From the NCBI GenBank assembly GCA_947503525.1, contig CANNEA010000001.1, positions 1,321,062 to 1,385,061 on the forward strand: a stretch of 64,000 nucleotides of DNA, read 5' to 3'. The DNA is from an uncultured Carboxylicivirga sp. (GTDB lineage Bacteria; Bacteroidota; Bacteroidia; Bacteroidales; Marinilabiliaceae). Shown piece by piece: positions 53,694 to 62,393 of the stretch. The notes beneath the pieces were generated by a model that worked only from the letters and a program-made list of their open reading frames with translations, made no database searches and was not told the origin of the DNA. The position numbers were made by a program, and so were the translations under genes. Each line of letters starts with the position of its first letter. Positions within the stretch are counted from its first letter, which is position 1.

Positions 53694-56165
53694 CTAAAAC
53701 AATAGATTTCCAATCTGGTTCACAGCAAAGGCCATTATCCAGGCCAAACCGGTTGTGTAAAATATGGTTAATACTGCCCACTTCCACGAACCAGATTCCT
53801 TTTTAATAGCAGCAATTACAGCAACACACGGAAAGTAAATCAGAATAAATACCAGAAAAGCTAAAGCACTTATTTTATTAAATACCTTTTCACCATTGGC
53901 GTATTCTTCATTTTGAAGTCGCTCAATTAGCTGTTGATTGTCTTCGCCTTCCTCAGTTTGATAAAGAACGGCCATCGTACTTATCACTATTTCCTTGGCT
54001 GCAATTCCGGTTATAAGACTAACTCCCATTTTCCAATCGAAGCCAAGAGGTGCAATAGCCGGTTGGATAAATGCACCAAGCTTACCTATGTATGTTCCCT
54101 CTTGTAAGGTGCTTATTTTTTTAGCGGTTAAAGAGTCAATTTTATAAGTAACAGCGCTTTTATCAATAGACTTGTTAAGTGATTCAGCTTTAAGTGTAAG
54201 TTCAGCTATTTCAGTATCAAATTGTTGTTCTATTTCTAGATTTCGAGGAAAATAACCCAAAAACCAAATGATAATAGAAGCTACCAAAATTATTCCACCC
54301 ATTTTTTTTAGGTACTGATACCCTTTATTCCACATATGGCGAAGAGTGTTTCGAACGGTAGGGATTCTATATGGAGGAAGTTCCATCACAAAAGGAACAT
54401 CATCATGATTAAAAAGGAATCGCTTGAATATACGAGCAACAATCACGGCCAATAAGATTCCACCACCATACATCGAAAATAATATGGTACTGGCATGCTC
54501 AGGAAATATTGCTCCAATTATTAAGATATAAACAGGGAGGCGAGCACTACACGACATAAATGGATTAATTAGCATCGTGAGTATTCGGTTGTTTTTATTC
54601 TCAATGGTACGCGTAGCCATTATTGCAGGTACATTACAGCCAAAGCCCATTACCAGAGGAATAAAAGATTTTCCATGCAGTCCCATTTTATGCATGATTT
54701 TATCCATAATGAAGGCGGCTCGGGCCATATAGCCTGTGTCCTCCATAAACGATATGAATAAAAATAAAATAAGTATGTTGGGTAAAAAGATAATAACGCC
54801 GCCAACACCACCTATTATTCCATCTACCAATAAATCTTTAAAAGGACCAACTGGAAGAAGATTCGTCATGTATTCCGAAAGTAGAGCAACGCCACTATCA
54901 ATCCAGTTCATCGGGTACTCTCCAAGACGAAATGTGGTTAAAAACATTATCCACATAAAAAATATAAAAAACGGAAAGCCAATATATTTATGGGTTAGAA
55001 TACTATCAAGTAATTCTGTTTTACGCTTTTTTGTTCTTGGTTTTTCTTTAAATGTTTCTTTGAGGGCACCGGCAATAAAACCATATTTGGCATCCGTAAT
55101 AAGTGTCTCGGTATCTTCTTTTGCTTGTTTTTCAATTTTTGTGACCTGATGGTTTATTTCATCAAGTAAACCGGTGTAAATGTCTTTGCTCGAAATAAAG
55201 TCTAACAGAAGTTTATCTTTCTCCAATGCTCTTATCGCAATATATCTTGGCGACATTCGATTTTTTAGATCTCCACTTTGAATTTTTAAATGTGGCTGAA
55301 TCTTTGCGATGGCCTTTTCAAGTAAATCGCCATAATTAATATGAATGTGACGTAATGTCGTATCTCGATCTTCGTATACCTCTATTAACTTATCAAATAG
55401 GTTATTCAGTCCTTTTCCTCTAGAGCCCACCGTTGGAACAAACGGAATTCCGAGCATTTTGCCAAGCTGCTTATATTCAAGCTTGTCGCCACGCTTCTCT
55501 AACTCATCAAACATATTTAGTGCCACCACAACTTTTATATCTAAATCGATAAGTTGGGTAGTTAAAAACATATTGCGTTCGAGGTTTGAGCTATCAACTA
55601 CATTAACAACAATATCAGGAACTTCTTCTAATATATGTTCCCTTACAAATGTTTCTTCAGGGGAATAGGCTGAAATACTATAGGTGCCCGGTAAATCAAT
55701 GATGTTAAATTTATATCCGGCATGGTTAAAAGTAGCCGACTTAGCATCCACGGTAACGCCACTGTAATTTCCGACATGCTCTTTGGCTCCACTCGCAAAA
55801 TTAAAGATGGTGGTTTTGCCACAGTTAGGATTACCAACCAGGGCAATGTTTATTGTTTTCCTGTTTTTAGAGGCTGATTGTTTCAGGATATCATCCGTAA
55901 ACGTTCCTAAGAAATCTTGTGGTGCTTGCTGTAAAGCTTCTTCTTTGGTAACCACCTCAATAAGCATCGCCTCACTTCTGCGTAGTGAAACTTTATAATC
56001 CAGAATCTGGTATTCAATAGGATCCTTTAGAGGTGCATTTTTAATGACAGTAACAATTTTGCCTTTTACAAATCCCATCTCAATAATGCGCTTGCGAAAG
56101 GCACCATATCCCTTGACTTTAACTATTACGCCTTCACTGCCATTACTAAGTTCAGATAATTTCAT
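53694..56165 (-). CDS. feoB: FeoA-FeoB fusion ferrous iron transporter
   Basis: 823 residues. FeoA-like SH3 domain 1-73 (LSELSNGSEGVIVKVKGYGA) is fused to FeoB. The cytoplasmic G domain has G1 GNPNCGKT at 111-118, G3 DLPG at 157-160 and G4 NMFD near 229. From about 400 come the Gate domains and membrane helices (GVGGVIIFLPNILILFLFIS; VMGFGCNVPAIMATRTIENK). It imports Fe(II) across the inner membrane. FeoA-FeoB fusions are common in Bacteroidota. Promoter boxes lie upstream at 56214-56244; no Fur-box-like palindrome was identified with confidence. Confidence 0.96.
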   Translation of the reverse strand: MKLSELSNGSEGVIVKVKGYGAFRKRIIEMGFVKGKIVTVIKNAPLKDPIEYQILDYKVSLRRSEAMLIEVVTKEEALQQAPQDFLGTFTDDILKQSASKNRKTINIALVGNPNCGKTTIFNFASGAKEHVGNYSGVTVDAKSATFNHAGYKFNIIDLPGTYSISAYSPEETFVREHILEEVPDIVVNVVDSSNLERNMFLTTQLIDLDIKVVVALNMFDELEKRGDKLEYKQLGKMLGIPFVPTVGSRGKGLNNLFDKLIEVYEDRDTTLRHIHINYGDLLEKAIAKIQPHLKIQSGDLKNRMSPRYIAIRALEKDKLLLDFISSKDIYTGLLDEINHQVTKIEKQAKEDTETLITDAKYGFIAGALKETFKEKPRTKKRKTELLDSILTHKYIGFPFFIFFMWIMFLTTFRLGEYPMNWIDSGVALLSEYMTNLLPVGPFKDLLVDGIIGGVGGVIIFLPNILILFLFISFMEDTGYMARAAFIMDKIMHKMGLHGKSFIPLVMGFGCNVPAIMATRTIENKNNRILTMLINPFMSCSARLPVYILIIGAIFPEHASTILFSMYGGGILLAVIVARIFKRFLFNHDDVPFVMELPPYRIPTVRNTLRHMWNKGYQYLKKMGGIILVASIIIWFLGYFPRNLEIEQQFDTEIAELTLKAESLNKSIDKSAVTYKIDSLTAKKISTLQEGTYIGKLGAFIQPAIAPLGFDWKMGVSLITGIAAKEIVISTMAVLYQTEEGEDNQQLIERLQNEEYANGEKVFNKISALAFLVFILIYFPCVAVIAAIKKESGSWKWAVLTIFYTTGLAWIMAFAVNQIGNLLF

Positions 56166-56213
56166 TTAAAAAATACCCCCAATATTGAAACGTCCTTAAA
56201 AAAAATACGTTTA

Positions 56214-56244
56214 CAAAAATAACCTTGTTGTTTGGTTGATACAA
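56214..56244 (-). promoter_or_regulatory. Promoter of the feo operon
   Basis: On the minus strand TTG (56242-56244) is followed by a 20-bp spacer and TATTTTTG (56214-56221), a full -33/-7 pair, about 48 bp before the feoB ATG. Confidence 0.7.
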
Positions 56245-56328
56245 TACCAAGCAATAGGGATTTTGCTTTTTTTTACATTATTTTAATTGAAAGCGTACCA
56301 AAACAACATTTACTTCAACCATGAGATT

Positions 56329-57054
56329 ATGCAAAATGGAAATGAATTTGATAAGCTAAGGGAGAAGATAAAGGAATATTCCGGTAATATAGCGGTTCTG
56401 GAAGAAGAAATTGACCTTAAGTTGCAGATGCAATATTTTAAGGAAAGTAAGGTCGTTAAGCAGCACTTGAATCAATTACAGGTAATGGAAGATAAAGATC
56501 TGCTATTCGAAAATTCATTTAGTGTTGAATCCAAGAGACTTCTTTTATCGCAATTAGCTTCTGTGAATGAAGTTGAGGCTTTTCGCACACTGGAATTATA
56601 TTCAAAAAAACCAGATGCATCGCTGATCGAATGGAGTATATTGGCTTTTCAGGAAAGTAAAATGCTTTTGCAGAGTGGTTTTCTCGATGAGCCACCCTTA
56701 TTTATTTCAACCGGACTAGGAGGGAAGGGTATGAAACTGCGTTACTTCATCGTGGTTAAAGCTAAAGAAGGACAGTGTTTTAGTGAGGTTCAGGAGCAAA
56801 TTATTACAAGTGAATTTGAATATGCCTTTGGAAAAGATAAAGCAGAAATTGAGGAATTAAAGTTTTATGGGTATATCGCTACCGTCTGTGCACTAATTCC
56901 ATTGGAGGTTGGTCTTAAAAAATTATTTCAGAGTGTAGTTAATAATTGTAATTCCTTAGGTGGTTTTTTAGATTCTTCGTTTATTGTTACCAATGCTCGT
57001 AAATTAAGTCTTGATGAAATAGAGAAGGCTATTAAAGCGCAGAGAAAAGGATAA
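56329..57054 (+). CDS. Hypothetical protein, possibly coiled-coil
   Basis: 241 residues from ATG at 56329 (MQNGNEFDKLREKIKEYSGN); a TTG at 56287 would add 14 residues. No family recognised. The first 75 residues are charged and heptad-like (LREKIKEYSGNIAVLEEEID), suggesting a coiled coil. The middle holds LFISTGLGGKGMKLRYFIVV, a hydrophobic beta-like stretch with a Gly-rich turn, and ATVCALIPLEVGLKKLFQSV. No signal peptide or clear membrane helix. It lies 31 bp before the thiamine-binding protein gene, so they may be co-transcribed, and diverges from feoB. Confidence 0.8.
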   Translation: MQNGNEFDKLREKIKEYSGNIAVLEEEIDLKLQMQYFKESKVVKQHLNQLQVMEDKDLLFENSFSVESKRLLLSQLASVNEVEAFRTLELYSKKPDASLIEWSILAFQESKMLLQSGFLDEPPLFISTGLGGKGMKLRYFIVVKAKEGQCFSEVQEQIITSEFEYAFGKDKAEIEELKFYGYIATVCALIPLEVGLKKLFQSVVNNCNSLGGFLDSSFIVTNARKLSLDEIEKAIKAQRKG

Positions 57055-57085
57055 AAAGAAAACGAATCAACAGAATAAAACACTA

Positions 57086-57403
57086 ATGGAATTTAAAAAG
57101 AAACAGGTCAATATTGCTATACAGATTTTGCCTTTCACAACTTCACGGGAGATGTATGATATTGTCGATCTTGCAATTAAGGTAATTGAGGAATCTGGAT
57201 TAAAGTACAGGGTAACTCCTTTTGAAACGGTAATAGAGGGTAAATATGATGAAGTGATGGAAGTGGTAACTGCAGCTCAAGCCATTTGCTACGAAGCTGG
57301 TGCAGATAGTTTACTCTGTAATTTAAAAATACAATCGCATTCAAATATAGATGTTAGTATCGAAGATAAAACCGGAAAATACGACATAAAAAAAGGCTGT
57401 TAA
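57086..57403 (+). CDS. Thiamine-binding protein, MTH1187/YkoF-like
   Basis: 105 residues of the PF01910 (formerly DUF77) family, a ferredoxin-like fold that forms oligomers and binds thiamine or its precursors. Visible: VNIAIQILPFTTSREMYDIV, KVIEESGLKYRVTPFETVIE and GKYDEVMEVVTAAQAICYEA. No transporter gene is adjacent, and no thiamine riboswitch was seen upstream. The last codons form the left arm of the terminator hairpin. Confidence 0.88.
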   Translation: MEFKKKQVNIAIQILPFTTSREMYDIVDLAIKVIEESGLKYRVTPFETVIEGKYDEVMEVVTAAQAICYEAGADSLLCNLKIQSHSNIDVSIEDKTGKYDIKKGC

Positions 57404-57420
57404 TTAAACAGCCTTTTTTA
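57388..57420. terminator. Terminator after the thiamine-binding protein gene, overlapping its stop
   Basis: AAAAAGGCTGTT and AACAGCCTTTTT pair perfectly around AATTA. The left arm is part of the coding sequence and the TAA lies at the stem-loop junction. A-run and T-run make it usable in both directions for the convergent DUF3276 gene. Confidence 0.9.
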
Positions 57421-57438
57421 TAATATTTTCGAATTTAT

Positions 57439-57807
57439 CTATTCGTGTAAATCTTCAAATTCAACACTTGTATATTCTGCTGTCGCAACAGGTTCTTCGC
57501 GAACAGTTTCAACTGGTGATGCAACTTCAAAGTTTTGATTCTTTTTAATAAAATCAACGGTTTCCTGAAGGCCACCAACAAATTTGTCAAAATCTTCTTT
57601 GTATAGAAATACTTTGTGCTTTTCAAAATGATAACGACCATCCTGATCGTATCTTTTTTTGCTTTCCGTAATGGTTAGGTAGTAATCATTTTTTCGGGTT
57701 GCCTTAACATCAAAGAAGTATGTGCGTTTTCCAGCTCTTACTGCTTTTGAAAAAATCTCTTCTCTTTCATTCTTTTCAGTTTCTCCTTGTTTTTCAAATC
57801 CTTCCAT
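57439..57807 (-). CDS. DUF3276 (PUR-alpha-like) protein
   Basis: 122 residues from ATG at 57807 (MEGFEKQGETEKNEREEIFS); a longer frame from 57846 adds unrelated residues. The PUR-like nucleic-acid-binding repeat is visible in KAVRAGKRTYFFDVKATRKN, DYYLTITESKKRY and HKVFLYKEDFDKFVGGLQET. Bacteroidota and spirochaete relatives bind purine-rich DNA or RNA. The C-terminus is acidic. It is transcribed away from nusB across a long AT-rich gap. Confidence 0.9.
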   Translation of the reverse strand: MEGFEKQGETEKNEREEIFSKAVRAGKRTYFFDVKATRKNDYYLTITESKKRYDQDGRYHFEKHKVFLYKEDFDKFVGGLQETVDFIKKNQNFEVASPVETVREEPVATAEYTSVEFEDLHE

Positions 57808-58232
57808 TGTGTCTTTTGTGTTTAGGAAACAAATTGTATGCGTCAAAAATGGTAATTATTTCGGTATTAACCAATCTTTTTTTACAAAATTTTTCTGTTT
57901 TTTAGATTCTTTTACAAATAGCTTTTACAGGTATTAGTTTCCTCAATTACTTTGCATGTCAATAGTTATGGGCATTCGACTACTTATTTATTGACCGATC
58001 TTTAATGCAGTATAATAAATACATGATTAAAAATCACTATAAAATAAATATTAGGTTGAGTAGTAATTATTTATAAGTATTACCCATTTATATGGTAATC
58101 AGTAATAACGTTTATGTGTTGTGGATAAGAGCAATGTTAATTAATGTCAATGAAAATCTTCAATAAAAATGCCTTGAATCAATTAAAAAAAACGCTACTT
58201 TTGCTGAAAATAGTAAAAAAAGTTCTTTAAGG
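57808..58232. other. 425-bp divergent intergenic region between the DUF3276 gene and nusB
   Basis: Strongly AT-rich. The right end holds the nusB promoter (58174-58203). No conserved reading frame, tRNA or obvious structured RNA was recognised in the rest; a few short frames overlap antisense to the DUF3276 gene and look random. Confidence 0.5.
58174..58203 (+). promoter_or_regulatory. Promoter of the nusB operon
   Basis: TTG (58174-58176), 19-bp spacer, TACTTTTG (58196-58203): a complete -33/-7 pair ending 29 bp before the nusB ATG. Confidence 0.75.
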
Positions 58233-59168
58233 ATGTTAAGTAGAAGATTGTTAAGGGTAAAGGTTATGCAAATGGCTTATGCACATCACCAAAAGGGTGA
58301 GTCATCCATTCCGCAAACCGAGAAGGAGTTGTTTCATAGCATTACCAAATCTCATGAGTTGTACCATACTCTACTCTTGTTAATGTTGGAATTGAAAACA
58401 TTTTCTGAAAAGAGGATTGAGCTACGCAAAGAAAAGAAACGTCCATCACAAGAAGATTTGAATCCCAATTTACGTTTCGTGGAAAATGAACTTTTGGTTC
58501 AGCTGGCAGAAAATAAAGAGCTGTTAGCCTATAGTGAGAAAAATGGCAGTCCATGGGTCAATCATCAAGATGTTGTAAAAAGCATTTTTGAGGTGGTTAC
58601 TCAATCCCAACTATATATTGATTATATGGAGACTGAGCCAAATAATTATGAACTCGATGTAAAGTTTGTGGCTAAATTAGTTGAGAAAGTCATTGCACCT
58701 TATGAAGGGCTTTATTCAATTTTTGAGGAGCAAAGTGTTTATTGGAACGATGAAATAGAATTTGTTATTTCAATGGTTGTAAAAACACTTAAAGGATTTA
58801 GCAAAGAAATTGGTGATGCAGAAAAGCTTCTTCCTGAGTTTAAGGATGAAGAAGATTATGATTTTGTGAAGCAATTGTTAAGAAAGACTTTGGTGAATCA
58901 GAATGATCATATGGAACTAATTAAAAAATTCACTAAGAACTGGGATTACGATAGAGTTGCATATCTTGATATTGTTTTAATGCAAATTGCCATAGCCGAA
59001 ATTATTGAGTTTAAAAATATACCGGTTAATGTTTCATTGAATGAATACATTGAAATCGCTAAGTTTTATTCAACCAATAAAAGTGGCATGTTTATCAATG
59101 GTATATTGGATAAGATAGTGGATCATCTTATTAAGGAAAAAGTGATTAATAAGCCTGGTAAAGCGTAA
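58233..59168 (+). CDS. nusB: Transcription antitermination protein NusB (extended form)
   Basis: 311 residues. The C-terminal half, about 180-305, is the NusB helical domain (VKTLKGFSKEIGDAEKLLPE; YDRVAYLDIVLMQIAIAEII; INGILDKIVDHLIKEKVI). The N-terminal 150 residues are an extension longer than the E. coli 139-residue protein and are usual in Bacteroidota; the start RRLLRVKVMQMAYAHHQKGE is the RNA-binding helix. It assembles with NusE on boxA RNA during rRNA transcription. First gene of an operon with a DUF1573 protein, yajC, a YbbR-like gene and coaE; its stop overlaps the next ATG. Confidence 0.93.
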   Translation: MLSRRLLRVKVMQMAYAHHQKGESSIPQTEKELFHSITKSHELYHTLLLLMLELKTFSEKRIELRKEKKRPSQEDLNPNLRFVENELLVQLAENKELLAYSEKNGSPWVNHQDVVKSIFEVVTQSQLYIDYMETEPNNYELDVKFVAKLVEKVIAPYEGLYSIFEEQSVYWNDEIEFVISMVVKTLKGFSKEIGDAEKLLPEFKDEEDYDFVKQLLRKTLVNQNDHMELIKKFTKNWDYDRVAYLDIVLMQIAIAEIIEFKNIPVNVSLNEYIEIAKFYSTNKSGMFINGILDKIVDHLIKEKVINKPGKA

Positions 59169-59569
59169 TGAAGTTTGTAAAGCTTTCGATATTTGTCATT
59201 TTTGTATTGGGTTTTATTTATGCTTGCAATACAAGTGCTGGTAAAAAATCAGCGGCAACGAAAGGTTTTATTCATTTTGAGAAAAATTCGTATAGCTTTG
59301 GGGAATTAGTTGAAGGGGATGTTGTAGGTCATCGTTTTAAATGTTTTAATACCGGAACTGAACCAGTAATTATTATGCATGTTGATAAAACCTGTGGCTG
59401 TACCGATGTTAAGTATTCTGAAGAGCCTATATTACCTGGAGACTCCAGTTATGTGGAGTTAATATTTGATACAAGGGGATGGAGTGGTCGTCAGGTAAAG
59501 CAGGTTAAAGTGATTACTAATGATTCTCTTGCTGTGAAAGAATTAAGGATTTGGGCAGATATTAAGTAA
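59168..59569 (+). CDS. DUF1573 lipoprotein
   Basis: 133 residues with a lipobox ending IYAC, giving lipidated Cys20. The mature part is a single Ig-like DUF1573 domain (SYSFGELVEGDVVGHRFKCF; DKTCGCTDVKYSEEPILPGD; VKQVKVITNDSLAVKELRIW). Function of the family is unknown; it is abundant in Bacteroidota. The ATG overlaps the nusB stop (TAATG), indicating translational coupling. Confidence 0.92.
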   Translation: MKFVKLSIFVIFVLGFIYACNTSAGKKSAATKGFIHFEKNSYSFGELVEGDVVGHRFKCFNTGTEPVIIMHVDKTCGCTDVKYSEEPILPGDSSYVELIFDTRGWSGRQVKQVKVITNDSLAVKELRIWADIK

Positions 59570-59594
59570 AAATTGAAATTATAATATTTATAGT

Positions 59595-59921
59595 ATGAGT
59601 TTTTTAAATGTATTTTTAAGTATGCCTCCACAGGCAGCTGAAGGTGGAAATCCACTAATGTCATTTGCTCCTTTCGTTTTAATTATTGTGGTGTTTTATT
59701 TTTTCATGATACGTCCGCAAATGAAGCGTCAGAAGGAATTGCGCAAATATCGTGAGGCATTAAAAAAAGGAGATAAAGTGATTTCAACAGGTGGTATTTA
59801 TGGCAAAGTTGCCGAAGTGAAAGACGCACATGTTGTTGTTGAAATTGCAGATAATGTAAAAGTGAAAATGGATAAGTCAGCCATTGTAATGGATATGACA
59901 GACGTTGCCGCTAACAAGTAA
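59595..59921 (+). CDS. yajC: Preprotein translocase subunit YajC
   Basis: 108 residues. One membrane helix at about 24-42 (FAPFVLIIVVFYFFMIRPQM) is followed by the conserved basic stretch QKELRKYREALKKGDKVIST and a cytoplasmic domain with GGIYGKVAEVKDAHVVVEIA. It associates with SecDF in protein export. It is followed by a hairpin with a T-run that abuts the next start codon. Confidence 0.94.
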   Translation: MSFLNVFLSMPPQAAEGGNPLMSFAPFVLIIVVFYFFMIRPQMKRQKELRKYREALKKGDKVISTGGIYGKVAEVKDAHVVVEIADNVKVKMDKSAIVMDMTDVAANK

Positions 59922-59930
59922 TTTTTTTTT

Positions 59931-59973
59931 AAAAGACCATTGACTACTTTTGTGTACCAATGGTCTTTTTTTT
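59931..59973 (+). terminator. Terminator-like hairpin between yajC and the YbbR-like gene, touching the next ATG
   Basis: AAAAGACCATTG (59931-59942) and CAATGGTCTTTT (59958-59969) pair perfectly over 12 bp, followed by T8 (59966-59973), and the ATG of the next gene starts at 59974. It could be a terminator that partly uncouples the downstream genes, or an attenuator that hides the initiation region. Confidence 0.75.
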
Positions 59974-60993
59974 ATGGAAAAAATTAAAGCATTATTCTTA
60001 AAATATTTTCAACTTTTAATAGAGCAAACTCAAGAGTTTCGCAAAGATAGAAATGCGCTAATTTTCTTGGTATTTCTTTTTCTCTCTACAGGTTTTTGGA
60101 TACTTAATGCGCTCAGCAAGGACAATTACTCCACCGAATTAAAGTATCCCATTAAGTTTTCGAACGATCAACCAAATGAATTAATTAAAGGAGATCTGCG
60201 TCGTAATTTAACGCTAAAGGTTAAAGGAGGTGGTTTTGCCATCCTTAATTATCAGTTGAATGAGAATTTTTTGGCCTATAACATTGACTTAACCAATTTA
60301 GCAAGAGTTAATTTTAATGAAGCCGAAGGTGTTATTATCAGCACTAAAGATTACATGGATGTCATTGAAGGCAAGTTAGCTACTGGAATGACATTGGTTG
60401 AAGTGCTGCCCGACACTCTTTTTATACCAATGGTTGATAAGGTGTCGAAAATGATAGCGGTTCAATTGGATGCAAAACTTCTTTTTAATCAGCAATGTCA
60501 ACTTTCCGGAGAAATAACACTTAAACCGGATTCAATATTGGTGTCAGGTCCTAAAAATATTGTTGATACTATGCAATTTATAAAGACTAAGGCACAAGTT
60601 TTTGAAGGATTAAGTGATACTTTAATCCGTAATATTGGGATTAATGAAAAGGACTGGATGGATTTATCTGAAAAAAGAGTAGTGGTGAATATTCCTGTTG
60701 AGCCTTTTACCGAAACTTCGATGCATGTGCCGGTTGTAGCAAAAGGACTTCCTGATTCGCTGGAATTAAAAGCTTTCCCATCACAAGTAAAAGTATCCTA
60801 TCGACTTGGTTTGTCCAATGACTTATACAGTCCAGGCGATTTTAAGTTTGTGGTTGACTTTGATCAGATTGATTTAGCAAATATGCCGGCACGTTTTAAA
60901 GTTAAAATGGATGTTGCTCCTATCGATGTTGGTGCGGTTGATTACTCTCCATTATTTGTTGAATACATACTCGAGAAAAAAAGTCATCGTTAA
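59974..60993 (+). CDS. YbbR-like domain protein (CdaR-like)
   Basis: 339 residues from ATG at 59974 (MEKIKALFLKYFQLLIEQTQ); a GTG further upstream would lie inside the terminator hairpin. One membrane helix at about 27-45 (ALIFLVFLFLSTGFWILNAL) anchors an exterior region of YbbR-like beta repeats (YPIKFSNDQPNELIKGDLRR; KPDSILVSGPKNIVDTMQFI; FPSQVKVSYRLGLSNDLYSP). In other bacteria the relative CdaR regulates a diadenylate cyclase; here no cyclase gene is adjacent. Followed by coaE after 18 bp. Confidence 0.85.
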   Translation: MEKIKALFLKYFQLLIEQTQEFRKDRNALIFLVFLFLSTGFWILNALSKDNYSTELKYPIKFSNDQPNELIKGDLRRNLTLKVKGGGFAILNYQLNENFLAYNIDLTNLARVNFNEAEGVIISTKDYMDVIEGKLATGMTLVEVLPDTLFIPMVDKVSKMIAVQLDAKLLFNQQCQLSGEITLKPDSILVSGPKNIVDTMQFIKTKAQVFEGLSDTLIRNIGINEKDWMDLSEKRVVVNIPVEPFTETSMHVPVVAKGLPDSLELKAFPSQVKVSYRLGLSNDLYSPGDFKFVVDFDQIDLANMPARFKVKMDVAPIDVGAVDYSPLFVEYILEKKSHR

Positions 60994-61011
60994 TAGTAGT
61001 TTAGGTTTAGA

Positions 61012-61587
61012 ATGAAAATAGTTGGTTTAACTGGAGGTATTGGTAGTGGTAAATCTATTGTAGCCAGATTTATGGAGGTCCTTAATGTGCCTGTCTATTA
61101 TTCCGATGAGAAGGCAAAGTTTTTAATGAATAATAATCAGCAGCTTATTACTCAGATTAAGAAACTTCTTGGAAAAAATGCTTATATCAATGATCAGCTT
61201 AATCGATCTTACGTTGGGAAAAAGGTATTTAATGATAAGGCTTTATTAAATCAATTAAACCAAATTGTCCATCCAATTGTCAAATCCGATTTTAAAACTT
61301 GGAGTAAACAACATCTCTTATTTCCTTTCGTTGTGCAGGAGGCAGCTATTCTTTTTGAGAATGGAAATTATACTGCTTTTGATCATATGGTTTTGGTAAA
61401 AGCACCAATCGAACAACGCATTAAAAGAGTTATGGATAGAGATAATGTATCAAGAGAGAATGTAATTGAACGGATGAATAACCAATGGAATGATGAAAGG
61501 AAGGAAGCTCTTTCAGATACGCTTATAATAAATGATAATAAACATTCAATTATTGATCAAACGTTGATTTTAATAAACAAATTATAA
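61012..61587 (+). CDS. coaE: Dephospho-CoA kinase
   Basis: 191 residues. It phosphorylates the 3'-hydroxyl of dephospho-CoA in the last step of coenzyme A synthesis. P-loop GGIGSGKS at 8-15, the CoaE motif VYYSDEKAKFLMNN, HPIVKSDFKTW and VVQEAAILFENGNYTAFDHM are visible. The C-terminal half is a little degenerate, but the length is normal. The next gene starts 1 bp later. Confidence 0.94.
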   Translation: MKIVGLTGGIGSGKSIVARFMEVLNVPVYYSDEKAKFLMNNNQQLITQIKKLLGKNAYINDQLNRSYVGKKVFNDKALLNQLNQIVHPIVKSDFKTWSKQHLLFPFVVQEAAILFENGNYTAFDHMVLVKAPIEQRIKRVMDRDNVSRENVIERMNNQWNDERKEALSDTLIINDNKHSIIDQTLILINKL

Positions 61588-61588
61588 T

Positions 61589-62317
61589 ATGGGATTTTGG
61601 GGATCTATTCTTGGAGCAGGACTTGGCTGGTGGACTTTAGGTCCAATTGGAGCTATTATGGGTTTGGTTTTTGGTCATCTAACCGAAGAACAGTCCAGTT
61701 TTATTAATGGGAATAATAAAGATAGGGCGACTCAGACTCGCAATGGATTTTTAGCATCATTATTGGTGCTGGTAGGAGCTGTGATGAAAGCAGATGGCAA
61801 GGTGGTTCGTGCAGAATTGGATTTTGTTAAAAGAAGCTTGGTAGCCACATTCGGCGATAAACAAGCGGCTGAGGCACTTATTTTGTTGCGAAATATTTTA
61901 AAGCAAGACATACCAGTTTCGGATGTGGTTCGTCAAATTCGGGTTAATGTAAATTATTCATCCAGATTACAACTTATTCATTTATTATATGGTATCGCAT
62001 TAGCGGATGGGCATTTCTCAAACGATGAACAACTGCTTATACAGTCTATTGCACAAGGGCTTGGTATTACAGCTAATGATTTCGAAGCATTAAAAGCTAC
62101 TTATGGTAATGATTTGGCATCATGCTTTAAAGTTTTGGAGATTGACGAATCAGCCAGTAATGAGGAAATAAAAAAGGCTTATCGAAGAATGGCTGTTCGT
62201 TTTCATCCGGATAAGGTGGCGCAATTGGGAGAAGATATCCGGATGGTTGCAGAAGAGAAGTTTAAAAAGGTGAATGAGGCTTATGAACGTATAAAAAAAG
62301 AAAGAAATATTAAATAG
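61589..62317 (+). CDS. TerB/DnaJ-domain protein (DjlA-like)
   Basis: 242 residues. An N-terminal hydrophobic Gly-rich segment (1-30, GSILGAGLGWWTLGPIGAIM) may insert in the membrane. A TerB-like helical domain covers about 50-165 (SLLVLVGAVMKADGKVVRAE; GIALADGHFSNDEQLLIQSI). A C-terminal J domain covers about 178-240 with the HPD motif in YRRMAVRFHPDK. It probably stimulates an Hsp70 at the membrane. Co-directional with coaE. Confidence 0.9.
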   Translation: MGFWGSILGAGLGWWTLGPIGAIMGLVFGHLTEEQSSFINGNNKDRATQTRNGFLASLLVLVGAVMKADGKVVRAELDFVKRSLVATFGDKQAAEALILLRNILKQDIPVSDVVRQIRVNVNYSSRLQLIHLLYGIALADGHFSNDEQLLIQSIAQGLGITANDFEALKATYGNDLASCFKVLEIDESASNEEIKKAYRRMAVRFHPDKVAQLGEDIRMVAEEKFKKVNEAYERIKKERNIK

Positions 62318-62341
62318 TTTCGTTTTATAAGCCTAGTTCTT

Positions 62342-62370
62342 TTGGAAAAAGAGGATTAGTTTTATTTTTG
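62342..62370 (+). promoter_or_regulatory. Promoter of the DUF5606 gene
   Basis: TTG (62342-62344), 18-bp spacer, TATTTTTG (62363-62370), 23 bp before the ATG at 62394. Confidence 0.65.
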
Positions 62371-62393
62371 CAGCAAAATTAAAAGAAATATAT

